A DNA stretch of 64,000 nt from Chlorogloeopsis fritschii PCC 6912. Its GTDB lineage: Bacteria > Cyanobacteriota > Cyanobacteriia > Cyanobacteriales > Nostocaceae. Below are positions 16,237 to 24,863 of the stretch, in pieces. Below the pieces are notes generated by a model. It saw nothing but the letters and a program-made list of their open reading frames with translations. It was not told where the DNA came from and did not search any database. The position numbers were made by a program, and so were the translations under genes. The stretch is taken from positions 1-64,000 of the forward strand of contig NZ_AJLN01000067.1 in assembly GCF_000317285.1 (NCBI RefSeq), written 5' to 3'. The first letter of the stretch is position 1, and every line of letters begins with the position of its first letter.

Positions 16237-16983
16237 TTATTCTGCACTCAAAAACTCCAAATACCCATTACTAAGTTCTTTCACTGCCAATTCATAAAAC
16301 TGCTTGCCGTGTTCGGGTGTTGCCAAGGCAGGATTTGAACCCATTCTGCCATCTGGGTAGTACTGGCGAAAGTCTTTAGCACCATAAATTCTATGCCCAC
16401 TGCCAACTTCAGAGGAAAGGGGTGCTTGCTTAATCGCCTCTGGATAAACATACTGAGTGAGGGCTACTTCACTTGGCGTCGCATGGGAGCCTTCTTGATC
16501 GCCGTATAATTCTTTTGCTAGCTTGTATACCGAACTGCACATAAACCAGTTAGCAACTTGGCATTGCACCTTGTGGGCGTTTGGAATCTGCAAATCATCT
16601 AAATGTGCGTAAGTTTCAGAGAAAGCAGCTTTCAGCGTGGCGATGTTGCCACCGTGTCCATTAATGAAGTAGAACTTGGAAAAGCCAGCTTTAGCTAAAC
16701 AGGTGATGTAATCTCGCACTACCTGAATCATAGTGCTAGGACGCAGACTGATTGTGCCGGGAAAAGCTGTATGATGTAGTGCCATTCCTACATTGATTGT
16801 GGGAGCAACTATTGCCTGGGTTGTTTCACCCACACCACGAGCGATCGCTTCTGCACAAATCGCATCAGTACCAATTAATCCTGTTGGGCCGTGTTGTTCT
16901 GTAGAACCAATCGGAATAATAATACCACCAGATTGTTGCAGATATGTTTCTACTTCTTGCCAAGTACTCAAATGCAGTAACAT
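16237..16983 (-). CDS. Creatininase-family amidohydrolase
   Basis: A 248-residue protein. Metal-binding signatures of the creatininase family are clear: IPIGSTEQHGPTGLIGTDA (residues ~22-40), MALHHTAFPGTISL, and FINGHGGNIATL around residue 107. Family members cleave cyclic amides (creatinine) or act in riboflavin/F420 and mycofactocin pathways. The length is typical. Cyanobacterial members are annotated only by family and have no proven substrate. No partner gene is adjacent. Confidence 0.88.
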   Translation of the reverse strand: MLLHLSTWQEVETYLQQSGGIIIPIGSTEQHGPTGLIGTDAICAEAIARGVGETTQAIVAPTINVGMALHHTAFPGTISLRPSTMIQVVRDYITCLAKAGFSKFYFINGHGGNIATLKAAFSETYAHLDDLQIPNAHKVQCQVANWFMCSSVYKLAKELYGDQEGSHATPSEVALTQYVYPEAIKQAPLSSEVGSGHRIYGAKDFRQYYPDGRMGSNPALATPEHGKQFYELAVKELSNGYLEFLSAE

Positions 16984-17099
16984 TGATGCCGACCTATTTA
17001 TGAAACGCTTTCATATTGTAGTCACCATCACGCTACTACGATACTCAAAGGGGCACCAGGAGCAGAAGAGATAGGGAGAACAACTAACCACTATCCACT

Positions 17100-17290
17100 G
17101 TACGGGAGGCAGCGCGTTGTGGAGCCAGTGCGCCCTTGCGCTTTGCCGACTTGTAGACGCCCGAAGGGCGGCTTCCCGCAGGGTAGCACCTGGCGTCGGG
17201 TTTCCCGCGTTGTAGCAACTGCCGTGCGGGTTTAGAAGATAAATTATCTGTTGAACGTCAAGATGATTGGCAAAACCCGCCCCTACCAAC
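17100..17290. repeat. Composite element: family B with GC-rich module (copy 2)
   Basis: From CTGTACGGGAGGCAGCGCG through ~120 bp of GC-rich hairpin-forming sequence (CCGAAGGGCGGCTTCCCG, GGCGTCGGGTTTCCCGCG) to GCCGTGCGGGTTTAGAAG, then on to GGCAAAACCCGCCCCTACC. The outer and right parts match the short form at 20241 read in reverse. The GC-rich middle matches the reverse complement of the one at 35250. Confidence 0.75.
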
Positions 17291-17314
17291 GAACCAATGA
17301 CAAATGACTAATAA

Positions 17315-17587
17315 CTAACCAAAACAATAATGCTTTTTAACATCACTTCTAATTTCCCACGTGCAGGACATACCAGCAGGAAAAGTTACCAAATCACCTT
17401 TGCCCATCTGCACTGGTTGCCCGCCATCAGGAGTAACTGTTACATCACCTTCTAAAAAGTAGCAAGTTTCTTGAGTGTCATAAGTCCAAGGAAATTTTGA
17501 GACTTCTTTTTGCCAGATTCCCCATTTGGATACACTCAATTCATGAAGCTGTTCTTGACTGGGCTGACGCTCAATTTTAATTTCCAT
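17315..17587 (-). CDS. Small cupin-domain protein
   Basis: A 90-residue single cupin barrel. Visible strands include QETCYFLEGDVTVTPDGG and MGKGDLVTFPAGMSCTWEI, matching the cupin_3 (DUF861/EutQ-like) group. The first cupin motif has Glu and Cys but few histidines, so metal binding is uncertain. It ends with HYCFG. Sugar, ureidoglycolate or ethanolamine-related roles are known for relatives; none can be assigned here. It lies 3' to the Mo-nitro_C gene on the same strand with a ~20-bp gap, so they are probably co-transcribed. Confidence 0.85.
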   Translation of the reverse strand: MEIKIERQPSQEQLHELSVSKWGIWQKEVSKFPWTYDTQETCYFLEGDVTVTPDGGQPVQMGKGDLVTFPAGMSCTWEIRSDVKKHYCFG

Positions 17588-17608
17588 GCTTTGTGTTCTC
17601 AGTTGTAT

Positions 17609-17968
17609 TCAACAGTAAGACTGAATATCTTCACCACAATGATCTACTAAATAACACAAAGCGCGAAAACGCAAGCCTACAAACTGATCGTAAAATGGAT
17701 TGAGTTTACACAAGGGGGGAATGTGGGCAATTTTGCGACCAAATAGAATAATATCCCGCTCAAACGGACACTGAGCAGGAATCAGTTGAGCGATAAATTT
17801 TGCCAATTGACGATTTTCAATATCGAATGAGTCTAGCCATTGACGCAGTGGTTGTAGCAAGTCATATTTAGGCTTAATCAATTGGTTTTTATTTGCTAAT
17901 CTATGGCTTTCTACAGTGGGATTAATAAAAGCTGAGAAAATAATCTTTTGATTGTTGACTTTAAGCAT
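17609..17968 (-). CDS. Mo-nitro_C domain protein (Mo-dependent nitrogenase C-terminal-like)
   Basis: About 119 residues. The C-terminal two-thirds (LLQPLRQWLDSF, then LIPAQCPFERDI, IPPLCKLNPFYDQFVGLRF and a final cysteine) is the Mo-dependent nitrogenase C-terminal family, a cyanobacterial domain with conserved cysteines. An upstream ATG at 17986 exists, but GGAGGGGAG lies about 7 nt before the ATG at 17968, so I place the start there. Despite the name, no enzymatic role in nitrogenase has been shown. It sits upstream of the cupin gene and a few kb from nifV/nifX. Confidence 0.82.
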   Translation of the reverse strand: MLKVNNQKIIFSAFINPTVESHRLANKNQLIKPKYDLLQPLRQWLDSFDIENRQLAKFIAQLIPAQCPFERDIILFGRKIAHIPPLCKLNPFYDQFVGLRFRALCYLVDHCGEDIQSYC

Positions 17969-18577
17969 AATAATTCTCCCCTCCAATTAATGGATAATTG
18001 GCATTTCTGTTCTATTGCTATTAAATCTTGCTGAACTATGAAGAATTGTTCAGTTAAGTACAAAATAACAAATAAAATCTTAAATTGTCACTTTTACAAT
18101 TATTGATTTCTAATATTTCACATATCCATCACCTATCTTGAATGTAAATTGTTTACCTGAAATTCAACAGTACCCAGGGATGTACTTTTACGGGTAAAAG
18201 CAGGATTTTTCTCCATCTATGGCAACATTTCACTAGGAAGAGCCTGTGACGAATGTTGATTTTAGAGTATTCACTCTCCTATAAAATGTTACCTGCGTTA
18301 CAAAAAGTTACGATTTAGTTTATCTAATAGTAGAAATTACCATAATTTAATAAATACAAGTAATTATGAACTTTAAACTAACTAATAAAAAACATGGACA
18401 TCTTACCTGTTGAAATAAGGATTAATCAAGAGTTGTAATCAGTTTCAAAAACTGAGTAGATAGTCAGAACATTTAGTAGAAGATACTAGAAAACCGCCTG
18501 GAAATTTTTAACTAGTGTGGGGTTTGGGGAGCAGTAATTCCCTCGACATAATCGTTTGATTTGGCGGCGGGAGGCAC
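17969..18577. other. Long spacer upstream of the Mo-nitro_C gene
   Basis: AT-rich spacer with the Mo-nitro_C promoter by position. It includes a palindrome GTAAATTGTTTAC near 18143 (spacing 7, so not a standard NtcA box of spacing 8) and a small hairpin TTTTACGGGTAAAA near 18187. No convincing gene. Confidence 0.35.
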
Positions 18578-18648
18578 AGACTTGCAGCTAGCTGCGGAAC
18601 TCGCAGTCAAACTGCCTGTGGAAGTATCGTTGTCGCAGACGCAAGTCT
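18578..18648. repeat. GC-rich hairpin element
   Basis: An 8-bp closing stem (AGACTTGC at 18578-18585, GCAAGTCT at 18641-18648) encloses a self-complementary GCAGCTAGCTGC. It lies in an otherwise AT-rich spacer downstream of the DUF1634 gene and resembles other cyanobacterial GC-rich dispersed repeats, but I did not find a second close copy here. Confidence 0.4.
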
Positions 18649-18731
18649 AGACGCAACCAATTAAGCAGGAATGTCTTGTTGTGAGGTTGACAGCCCACAC
18701 CATAATCTTTGATTTGCTGTGGTAGGATTCA

Positions 18732-19277
18732 CTAGTAAGCTCCTACAAGACTGTAAATTAAAGCAGTCAGTACTAAGGTGGTAATTGTCACGTAAATCCA
18801 GTTGCGTTGTTTAACAAAAAACAGCAGAGAAACTACTACCCGCAAAATTGGTGTAGCTACCAGCAATAACAATCCCAGTTGAATTATGCCACGACGACTA
18901 CCAGACAAAACTGCTGTTACAACACCAGTAGGAGAACAAAACTCGGATGGTTCACCGTAAAAAAATTGGTAATGAACGGGTTCAGCCCCATGTTGTAACA
19001 AATAGAGTATGCCACCAAATAACACCACACTACTAGCAAGCAAAACACCATATTTCAGCAGATAACTTAGTAAAATACTGAGTGGTTGTGAATTCTGTAT
19101 TATCCGCGATTGTTGACTTTCAGCGTCAAATTTGGTGTCTGTACTTTCAAGACTTGGCTTGGCTAATGTATTGATATCAGAGTTAGTATTTTGTAGCTGT
19201 AATGGTAAGGAAATAACTTGACTATCTGGCTGTATAGAAGTTGACAACAGATTAGAATTTAATTTAAACATACTCAA
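18732..19277 (-). CDS. DUF1634 membrane protein, TauE partner
   Basis: A 181-residue protein with a polar N-terminal ~60 residues and three predicted membrane helices (about 72-92, 122-145, 155-178). LLKYGVLLASSVVLFGGIL and LGLLLLVATPILRVVVSLL are typical of DUF1634. This family is commonly encoded next to TauE/SafE anion transporters and is thought to be an accessory subunit. Here it follows the TauE gene on the same strand with an 83-bp gap, supporting that pairing. Confidence 0.85.
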   Translation of the reverse strand: MSMFKLNSNLLSTSIQPDSQVISLPLQLQNTNSDINTLAKPSLESTDTKFDAESQQSRIIQNSQPLSILLSYLLKYGVLLASSVVLFGGILYLLQHGAEPVHYQFFYGEPSEFCSPTGVVTAVLSGSRRGIIQLGLLLLVATPILRVVVSLLFFVKQRNWIYVTITTLVLTALIYSLVGAY

Positions 19278-19360
19278 CTGTTTTCAATTGCAATTACCTA
19301 GTGCAGTCTGCCCAGTCGCTTTTCAACACTGCTGTTTTTAGATGTTAAAGTTTGAATTGC

Positions 19361-20197
19361 TTACATTCCCCCAGCGAAATTTTGATAAACCATTTTTGCA
19401 GCCATTGATACCAATACCAGACTAAAGACAAGTCTTAATATCTGCGTTTTTGCTCCAACTAGAACTCTTGCTCCTAAAAATGCACCAGGCAATATTCCTA
19501 ACATCACTGGCATAGATAACCCTGGATCAATGTAACCACGGGCGAGATAAACTCCTGCTGATGCTGCGGCAGTAACACCAATCATAAAATTGCTTGTGGT
19601 AGTCGAAACTTTGAAGGGAATACGCATAATTTGATCCATTGCTAGGACTTTAAACGCTCCTGAACCAATTCCCAGTAATCCAGAAATGACTCCAGCAACC
19701 AACATTACGGTAAATCCAGCTGGCACAGCATGAACTTGATAAAACATTACACCTTCAGGTGTGGGATAAGTACTGTTGAGTTGGAGGTAATCAGCCAGAG
19801 GATCGATTGTGTCGTTTTCTGGATTTTCTAGCTTGGGTTGCCCTGAAAGATAAGCAGAGTAAAGTAGAACAATTACCAGGACAATAGTTAATGCTTTGAC
19901 AGAAACAAATGTCGCAATTAAAGCACCAAATATTGCCCCAATCGTTGTTGCCACTTCTAAAAACATTCCCAAGTGTAGATTAGCAAAGCCTTTTTTAATA
20001 TAAGTTGAGGCTGCACCAGCACTTGTAGCAATGACAGAAACGAGTGAAGCACCTACAGCGTAGCGAATATCAACACCAAATACAGAAGTTAGCAGAGGAA
20101 CAATGACAACTCCTCCTCCCAAGCCTGTCAGTGCCCCAACAAAGCCTGCACTGAAAGATCCCAGCCAAACTAATAAAGAGAATTCTAGGATGTTCAA
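19361..20197 (-). CDS. TauE/SafE family anion (sulfite/organosulfonate) exporter
   Basis: A 278-residue polytopic membrane protein with about eight helices in two repeats, typical of TauE/SafE. The repeat signature appears as GFVGALTGLGGGVVIVPLL near the N-terminus and GVISGLLGIGSGAFKVLAM in the second half. Members export sulfite, sulfoacetate or related anions. The predicted start is TTG at 20197, supported by AAGAGG 8 nt upstream; an out-of-frame ATG lies between. It is followed by its DUF1634 partner gene. The substrate is not determined by sequence. Confidence 0.9.
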   Translation of the reverse strand: MNILEFSLLVWLGSFSAGFVGALTGLGGGVVIVPLLTSVFGVDIRYAVGASLVSVIATSAGAASTYIKKGFANLHLGMFLEVATTIGAIFGALIATFVSVKALTIVLVIVLLYSAYLSGQPKLENPENDTIDPLADYLQLNSTYPTPEGVMFYQVHAVPAGFTVMLVAGVISGLLGIGSGAFKVLAMDQIMRIPFKVSTTTSNFMIGVTAAASAGVYLARGYIDPGLSMPVMLGILPGAFLGARVLVGAKTQILRLVFSLVLVSMAAKMVYQNFAGGM

Positions 20198-20240
20198 ATT
20201 TCATACCTCTTTAGTCAGTAGTCAGTGGATAGTGGATAGT

Positions 20241-20308
20241 AGAGGCGGGTTTTGCTGATAATTTTTCGGTTGAAACAAACTATTTATCTTCTAAACCCGC
20301 TCGTACAG
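20241..20308. repeat. Family B dispersed element, copy 3 (short form)
   Basis: Begins AGAGGCGGGTTTTGCTGA and ends TTCTAAACCCGCTCGTACAG. The ends are inverted (GCGGGTTT/AAACCCGC). It lacks the GC-rich module and shares TATCTTCTAAACCCGC with the other copies. Confidence 0.75.
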
Positions 20309-21056
20309 TGGTTAGTAGTTGGTAGGCATGAAATTGTTGTTGTAACAAAGCAGAAACTCTGCGATCGCTTGTTGATGCGTTAGGTTTTATTCATGTTGCC
20401 AAGTTGAGCGTGAATTGATTAGTCTTTATAAACCAAAGAAATCTATATAGACACAATTTCATCTATCTTTTTCTCAATGTGCAAATAGCTTATTTTATTT
20501 TTCACCACAAAGTAAATACTATTTCAAGTACTTTACATAATCAATAGTCGGACACAAATATTTTTGAGGTTTTATTAATAATTTTAAATGACCGTTAACC
20601 CCATCGGATTTACTAAGATTTATTTATATAAATTTCACACCAACATATACAATATATAAATGTATTTTAAATTCTCAAAATGGTTATAAATAATACCCGG
20701 TAAACAAGTAGCATTTGTCCTGTTTAGGTTGTAAATTCACATTCAATTGAAGAAGACTACAGAATTCAAAATGAATAATTTATTATGGCTTCTGGCTTCT
20801 GAATTCTGTTTTGATAAAATTTAGTATAAATTGACTGTTAGCAGACAGCTTTAAATTAGTATTAACAGATTGAACTTCTGTGTTTTCTATATTCTTGATT
20901 TAGTAATTGCTTAATCCCAATTACAATAGGTAATATTCTTAATATTTATATCCAGGCTCTTGGTACTATTAAAACACCAAAAAATTTTGGTAAGCGACAA
21001 CAATAATGGCGGCAAAATCAAGATACTCACTGACTAAAATATTTCGGTGGTCAAAA
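20309..21056. other. Long AT-rich spacer upstream of hisD
   Basis: No convincing gene. It holds a 9-bp inverted repeat (ACAGAATTC at 20759-20767 and GAATTCTGT at 20801-20809). A minus-strand frame crosses its right end but runs antisense to the gene remnant at 21060, and I do not accept it. Confidence 0.35.
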
Positions 21057-21059
21057 TGA

Positions 21060-21320
21060 GTATTTAGCTGTGAAAAAAATAACAATAGTACAAATAATGT
21101 CATCAATATTAGTGGCGACAAAGGCAGCGATCGCCTCAATGATAATTTTGCTAATTTAACTGATGTGGGGTTGTCAGGAATTATGATTAACTCATTAGAC
21201 ATTGTGCAAGCAACTTTAACTTGGGTAGATAAAGCAGCTCTGAAAATAGTTAGAGCAGAATTTTCATTCTCTAAACGAGTTTTTGCAACACAACCCACTA
21301 CACTAGTAGAACGCCCCTAG
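21060..21320 (+). pseudogene. Possible 3' remnant of a degraded gene
   Basis: An open plus-strand frame of 87 codons lies between stop codons, with only one internal ATG (21183). The translation (VINISGDKGSDRLNDNFANL, then SGIMINSLDIVQATLTWVDK) is protein-like in composition and ends just before hisD. The last part loosely recalls flagellin- or RTX-adhesin-type C-termini, but I could not secure a family. It could be a decayed gene end. Confidence is low. Confidence 0.2.
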
Positions 21321-21336
21321 TTTAGAGAAACTGTCC

Positions 21337-22623
21337 ATGCAAATACTGAAAACTACCGACCAAGATTTTTCTACCAAATTCCAAGCATTTGTGAATGAGC
21401 GAAGGGAAGCGACGGTTGATGTCAGTGGGACAGTACGAGATATTATCGCTGATGTCAGAGTGCGCAAAGATGCAGCAGTAAAAGAATATACTAGCCGCTT
21501 TGACAATTTCAATCCCCAGTCCTTTCGTCTGAGCGAAACTTTTATTGCCGAACAAGCGGCACAATGCCCTGCCAACGTCAAGTCTGCACTAGAAGTAGCA
21601 GCAGAACGAATTGCTACTTTTCATGAAAAACAGCTACCTCAAAATATTGCTTACACTGATGCGGTGGGAGTGAAATTGGGATTAAAGTGGGTAGCACTGC
21701 CGACAGTGGGAATTTACGTACCTGGTGGACGGGCAAGCTATCCAAGTTCTCTGCTGATGAATGCTCTGCCTGCTAAGATTGCCGGAGTAGAGCGGATCGT
21801 AATGACAGTGCCAATGCCGCGTGGTGAGATTAATCCTGTAGTATTAGCTGCTGCCGAAGTTGCGGGGATTACGGAAATATACTGTATTGGTGGAGCACAA
21901 GCAGTGGCAGCCCTAGCCTATGGTACAGAAAGTATTGCTCCTGTAGATAAAATTGTCGGCCCTGGTAACGCTTACGTTGCGGAAGCTAAACGGCAAGTCT
22001 TTGGCAGAGTTGGTATTGATAGCATTGCTGGGCCTTCAGAAATTCTTGTGGTAGCAGATAGTAAGAATAATCCAGATTGGATTGCTTGGGATTTGCTGTC
22101 GCAAGCGGAACACGATCCTAGCGCTCAATCAATTTTGATTACTGATTCGGAAAGCTTTGCTCAAAAGGTAATAGCTGCTGTTGGAGAAGTTCTGACAAAC
22201 TTGCCTACCAAAGAAGTCGCAAGCACAAGTTGGGAAAAGCATGGTGCGGTAATAATTGTGAGCAACTTAGAAGAAAGTATTCCCCTTCTCAATCAGTTGG
22301 CACCAGAGCATGTGGAATTATGTGTAGACGCTCCCCAATTACTAGCTAACCAGATTAAATGTGCTGGCAGTATGTTTTTAGGACGCCATACTCCAGAAGC
22401 GATCGGTGATTACGTAGGCGGGCCGAATCATGTATTACCTACTGCACGTTCTGCTCGCTTTGCCTCTGGCTTAAGTGTTTATGATTTTGTCAAGCGAATT
22501 ACCTATTTACAATGTGATGAACAAGCACTACACAGCATAGGTGAGGCAGCCATTACCCTTGCAGAATCAGAAGGATTGCCTGCTCATGCAGGTAGTGTAG
22601 CTATACGCTTAAAAGAAAACTAA
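21337..22623 (+). CDS. hisD: Histidinol dehydrogenase
   Basis: A 428-residue protein, the normal length. It oxidises L-histidinol to histidine in two NAD+-dependent steps, the last of histidine biosynthesis. Visible landmarks: WVALPTVGIYVPGGRASYPS, KIVGPGNAYVAEAKRQVFG, IDSIAGPSEILVVAD, the catalytic region LSQAEHDPSAQSILIT with its Zn-ligand residues, and LAPEHVEL. The C-terminus has GPNHVLPT with AHAGSVAIR. As in most cyanobacteria it stands outside a his operon. No Shine-Dalgarno is obvious before ATG 21337. Confidence 0.96.
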   Translation: MQILKTTDQDFSTKFQAFVNERREATVDVSGTVRDIIADVRVRKDAAVKEYTSRFDNFNPQSFRLSETFIAEQAAQCPANVKSALEVAAERIATFHEKQLPQNIAYTDAVGVKLGLKWVALPTVGIYVPGGRASYPSSLLMNALPAKIAGVERIVMTVPMPRGEINPVVLAAAEVAGITEIYCIGGAQAVAALAYGTESIAPVDKIVGPGNAYVAEAKRQVFGRVGIDSIAGPSEILVVADSKNNPDWIAWDLLSQAEHDPSAQSILITDSESFAQKVIAAVGEVLTNLPTKEVASTSWEKHGAVIIVSNLEESIPLLNQLAPEHVELCVDAPQLLANQIKCAGSMFLGRHTPEAIGDYVGGPNHVLPTARSARFASGLSVYDFVKRITYLQCDEQALHSIGEAAITLAESEGLPAHAGSVAIRLKEN

Positions 22624-22740
22624 CTTTCACGGCGATCGCTCTAAGTCTGCCATTTGCCAAAATAGGGCAATCTTTATTTAATGGGTTGGATGGAAGCGAT
22701 CGCTGAAATAAAGCTGTATAAACTAAACTGTTCGCATCTA

Positions 22741-23076
22741 CTATACCAAGCGAAAAATAAACGGATAGCGGTAGGGTACCTCAGGCTCGCTGAGAACTCT
22801 GATAATAGCAATAATTGGCATGATTAAACTAACAATCCACAATATAATCAGCAAGGGAATACCAACACCAATAAAAACCAGCAATCCAAATATAATCCCA
22901 TAAATGTAAAGGTTGATGTGAAAATTTAGAGATTCTCTTGCATTTGCTTTAATTACAGAATCATTACTGATTAACAAAATAGCAATGGGTATACCTATAG
23001 ACACAATCAATGAGCTAAAAAATATTGCTCCATGACATAGTGCTGATAAAAGCTTGCGTTTAGTGTAATCTTCCAT
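22741..23076 (-). CDS. DUF4870 membrane protein
   Basis: About 111 residues with three hydrophobic helices. NARESLNFHINLYIYG is the DUF4870 (Tic20-like/YP_-type) signature, and the C-terminus ends ALIRVLSEPEVPYRYPFIF-like. An upstream ATG at 23097 would add seven residues; the internal start at 23076 (MEDYTKRKLLSAL) fits the family better, though neither has a strong ribosome binding site. A GGAGG near 23115 lies too far upstream. Function is unknown. Confidence 0.78.
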   Translation of the reverse strand: MEDYTKRKLLSALCHGAIFFSSLIVSIGIPIAILLISNDSVIKANARESLNFHINLYIYGIIFGLLVFIGVGIPLLIILWIVSLIMPIIAIIRVLSEPEVPYRYPFIFRLV

Positions 23077-23149
23077 AATTAATAAGCTATTAATCATTCA
23101 AAATTTTCTTATTATCCTCCAATCCTAACTATTGAAATTTTGGTTGCCC

Positions 23150-24040
23150 TCATTCTGTTAGAAGATATTCTGGCTGTAGAAATTGAGATGGGAATTCAAA
23201 GGTATTTTTACCAACAATTGCCTTATAAGCGGGTACACTGCAACCTGATGCCAATGCCACAAGTTTAGATATTTTCAACAAACTAGGAGTGTCAATACCT
23301 AAATCCATACCATGAATGCATTTTAGAGCCATGACTACTTCTTCCAATGCAGCATTTCCGGCTCTCTCGCCTAATCCGTTTACCGTTGTATTTATTGATA
23401 AGGCTCCGGCTTTGATTCCGGCTAGGGCATTAGCAGTTGCCATGCCAAAATCATTGTGGGTGTGCATTTCTATTGGTATCGATAATGCGATCGCCAATCG
23501 CTTCACTTTCGCATAAGTCGTGAAAGGATCGAGAATACCTACCGTATCGCAGAAGCGAAACCGCGACGCACCCCATTGTTGGGCGTAAAGCGCTAGATCT
23601 AGGAGGAAATTTTCATCGGCTCTAGAAGAATCTTCTCCACCGACGGATACAAACAGCCCTCGATCGCAGGCAAAGCTGATACTATTTTTGAGTTTTTGCA
23701 AAACTACTTGCCACTGTCCTTGAAATTTAGCAGTAATTTGGATTTCTGAAACAGGAATGGAAATATGTACTCGCTGCAAACTACAAGCAATAGAAGCTTG
23801 AATATCTGAAATTACGGCGCGATTCCAGCCAAGCAGTTGGGTTCGCAAACCCAAGTTACAAATGGTGGCTATGGCTCGCTGCTCTTCCCCACCCATCGCT
23901 GCAATTCCGACTTCTAACTCGTGAATGCCGATCGCATCGAGAAGAGACGCGATCGCCACTTTTTCATTTAAATTAAAGGCAACGCCAGCTGCTTGTTCGC
24001 CATCACGCAGAGTTGTGTCATTAATGAGAACTTGATTCAT
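23150..24040 (-). CDS. nifV: Homocitrate synthase NifV, C-terminally shortened
   Basis: About 296 residues. The TIM-barrel catalytic domain is intact: INDTTLRDGEQAAGVAF at the start, EVGIAAMGGEEQRAI, the metal-binding EMHTHNDFGMATANALAG, and NGLGERAGNAALEEVV. NifV makes homocitrate, the organic part of FeMo-cofactor. The protein stops right after VGKNTF, where family members continue with HESGIH and a C-terminal subdomain; here the tail reads EFPSQFLQPEYLLTE. About 80 residues are therefore missing, including the GIH segment. I place the start at ATG 24040 (AAGGGG upstream) rather than 24091. It lies downstream of nifX on the same strand. Confidence 0.8.
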   Translation of the reverse strand: MNQVLINDTTLRDGEQAAGVAFNLNEKVAIASLLDAIGIHELEVGIAAMGGEEQRAIATICNLGLRTQLLGWNRAVISDIQASIACSLQRVHISIPVSEIQITAKFQGQWQVVLQKLKNSISFACDRGLFVSVGGEDSSRADENFLLDLALYAQQWGASRFRFCDTVGILDPFTTYAKVKRLAIALSIPIEMHTHNDFGMATANALAGIKAGALSINTTVNGLGERAGNAALEEVVMALKCIHGMDLGIDTPSLLKISKLVALASGCSVPAYKAIVGKNTFEFPSQFLQPEYLLTE

Positions 24041-24114
24041 TGCTCGAATGCCCCTTATAGATTCTCCGCGCTTTGCCTTTGTTCCATTCACATCAAATCT
24101 CCTACCAACAGCCT

Positions 24115-24164
24115 AGAAGCGGCAGCCCACAAACCCTCGTTACCAGGTTCAATCTGGTAACGAG
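24115..24164. repeat. Dispersed palindromic repeat, family A copy 2
   Basis: GGCGGCAGCCCACAAACC flank plus a palindromic core at 24136-24164 (CTCGTTACCAGGTT arms with one mismatch). It sits between nifX and nifV in the same orientation as copy 1. Confidence 0.85.
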
Positions 24165-24169
24165 AACTA

Positions 24170-24196
24170 AGTCATTTGTGTTTGTTACAAATGACT
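24170..24196. terminator. Hairpin downstream of nifX
   Basis: A perfect 10-bp stem (AGTCATTTGT with ACAAATGACT) and a 7-nt loop, 9 nt beyond the nifX stop. It lacks a strong T run, so it may be an attenuator or part of the adjacent repeat rather than a full terminator. Confidence 0.45.
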
Positions 24197-24204
24197 AATA
24201 ACTG

Positions 24205-24624
24205 TTATTTTTGTAGAGCTTTACGCAACCACGGAGGCGGATTTCCTTGCAAAGTTTGCACTAATTTATTGAGAATAAAAGCAATATCTTCTTGTTCGGA
24301 ATGTGGTCGTACTGGCATCACACCTTGTTTGATTAATTTAGCAGCAGGAATACCTCCAATAGACGCAACATAAACAATTGCACAATCAGCTAATGCCTCA
24401 AGTTTAGCTGCTACTTTGTCATCACTTTCACTATCTTTATTTGTTTTTATTTTACTTTCATCTTGCTGAGATTCTACTTCTAATTTTTTAGATTTACCAT
24501 CAAACTTGAGAGTTTCTACAAAATTATACCCAGATGCTGAGATTTCATAAACATCTATTTCCTGTGCCCAGCCAAAGTGAGCATTTACGTTAATCCGGTC
24601 AGTTGTTGCGAAGGCAATTTTCAT
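24205..24624 (-). CDS. nifX: NifX-type dinitrogenase FeMo-cofactor carrier
   Basis: A 139-residue protein. The N-terminal IAFATTDRINVNAHFGWAQE and the C-terminal VYVASIGGIPAAKLIKQG with GNPPPWLRKALQ are characteristic of cyanobacterial NifX, which binds FeMo-cofactor precursor during nitrogenase maturation. Between residues ~42 and 70 there is an extra Lys/Glu/Ser-rich, probably disordered stretch (ESQQDESKIKTNKDSESDD). AAGGAGAGG precedes the ATG. The gene is away from any nifHDK or nifEN within the window, so it is probably a satellite copy. Confidence 0.88.
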   Translation of the reverse strand: MKIAFATTDRINVNAHFGWAQEIDVYEISASGYNFVETLKFDGKSKKLEVESQQDESKIKTNKDSESDDKVAAKLEALADCAIVYVASIGGIPAAKLIKQGVMPVRPHSEQEDIAFILNKLVQTLQGNPPPWLRKALQK

Positions 24625-24863
24625 CTTTATGTTCCTCTCCTTAAGTTAGGAGTTATGAGCAGTACATCGGCATTTACAACAGCCAGATTCCCGAAGAAAA
24701 ACTCCTCTAATAGAGTAGTTGCTTTCAGATTCTACTTTTAATCTTAGGCTCAATTTATTCTGTGGTGGTAACTACCGCATAAATTTTCGCTTCTATTACT
24801 ATTAATTACATACTGCAAGTCTTATTTAATCGGATGATTACCTGACATCTTGTACATCTTTAA

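Noticed and set aside
18143-18155. GTAAATTGTTTAC as NtcA box upstream of the Mo-nitro_C gene
   Set aside because: The spacing between GTA and TAC is 7, not 8.
20969-21298. 109-codon minus-strand ORF before hisD
   Set aside because: It is antisense to a more protein-like plus frame, with a hydrophobic stretch typical of AT-rich noise and no ribosome site.
24652-24665. NtcA-like site (GTA-N8-AAC on the minus strand) before nifX
   Set aside because: It lies only ~28 bp from the nifX ATG, too close for an activator site with a promoter between, and one base departs from consensus.
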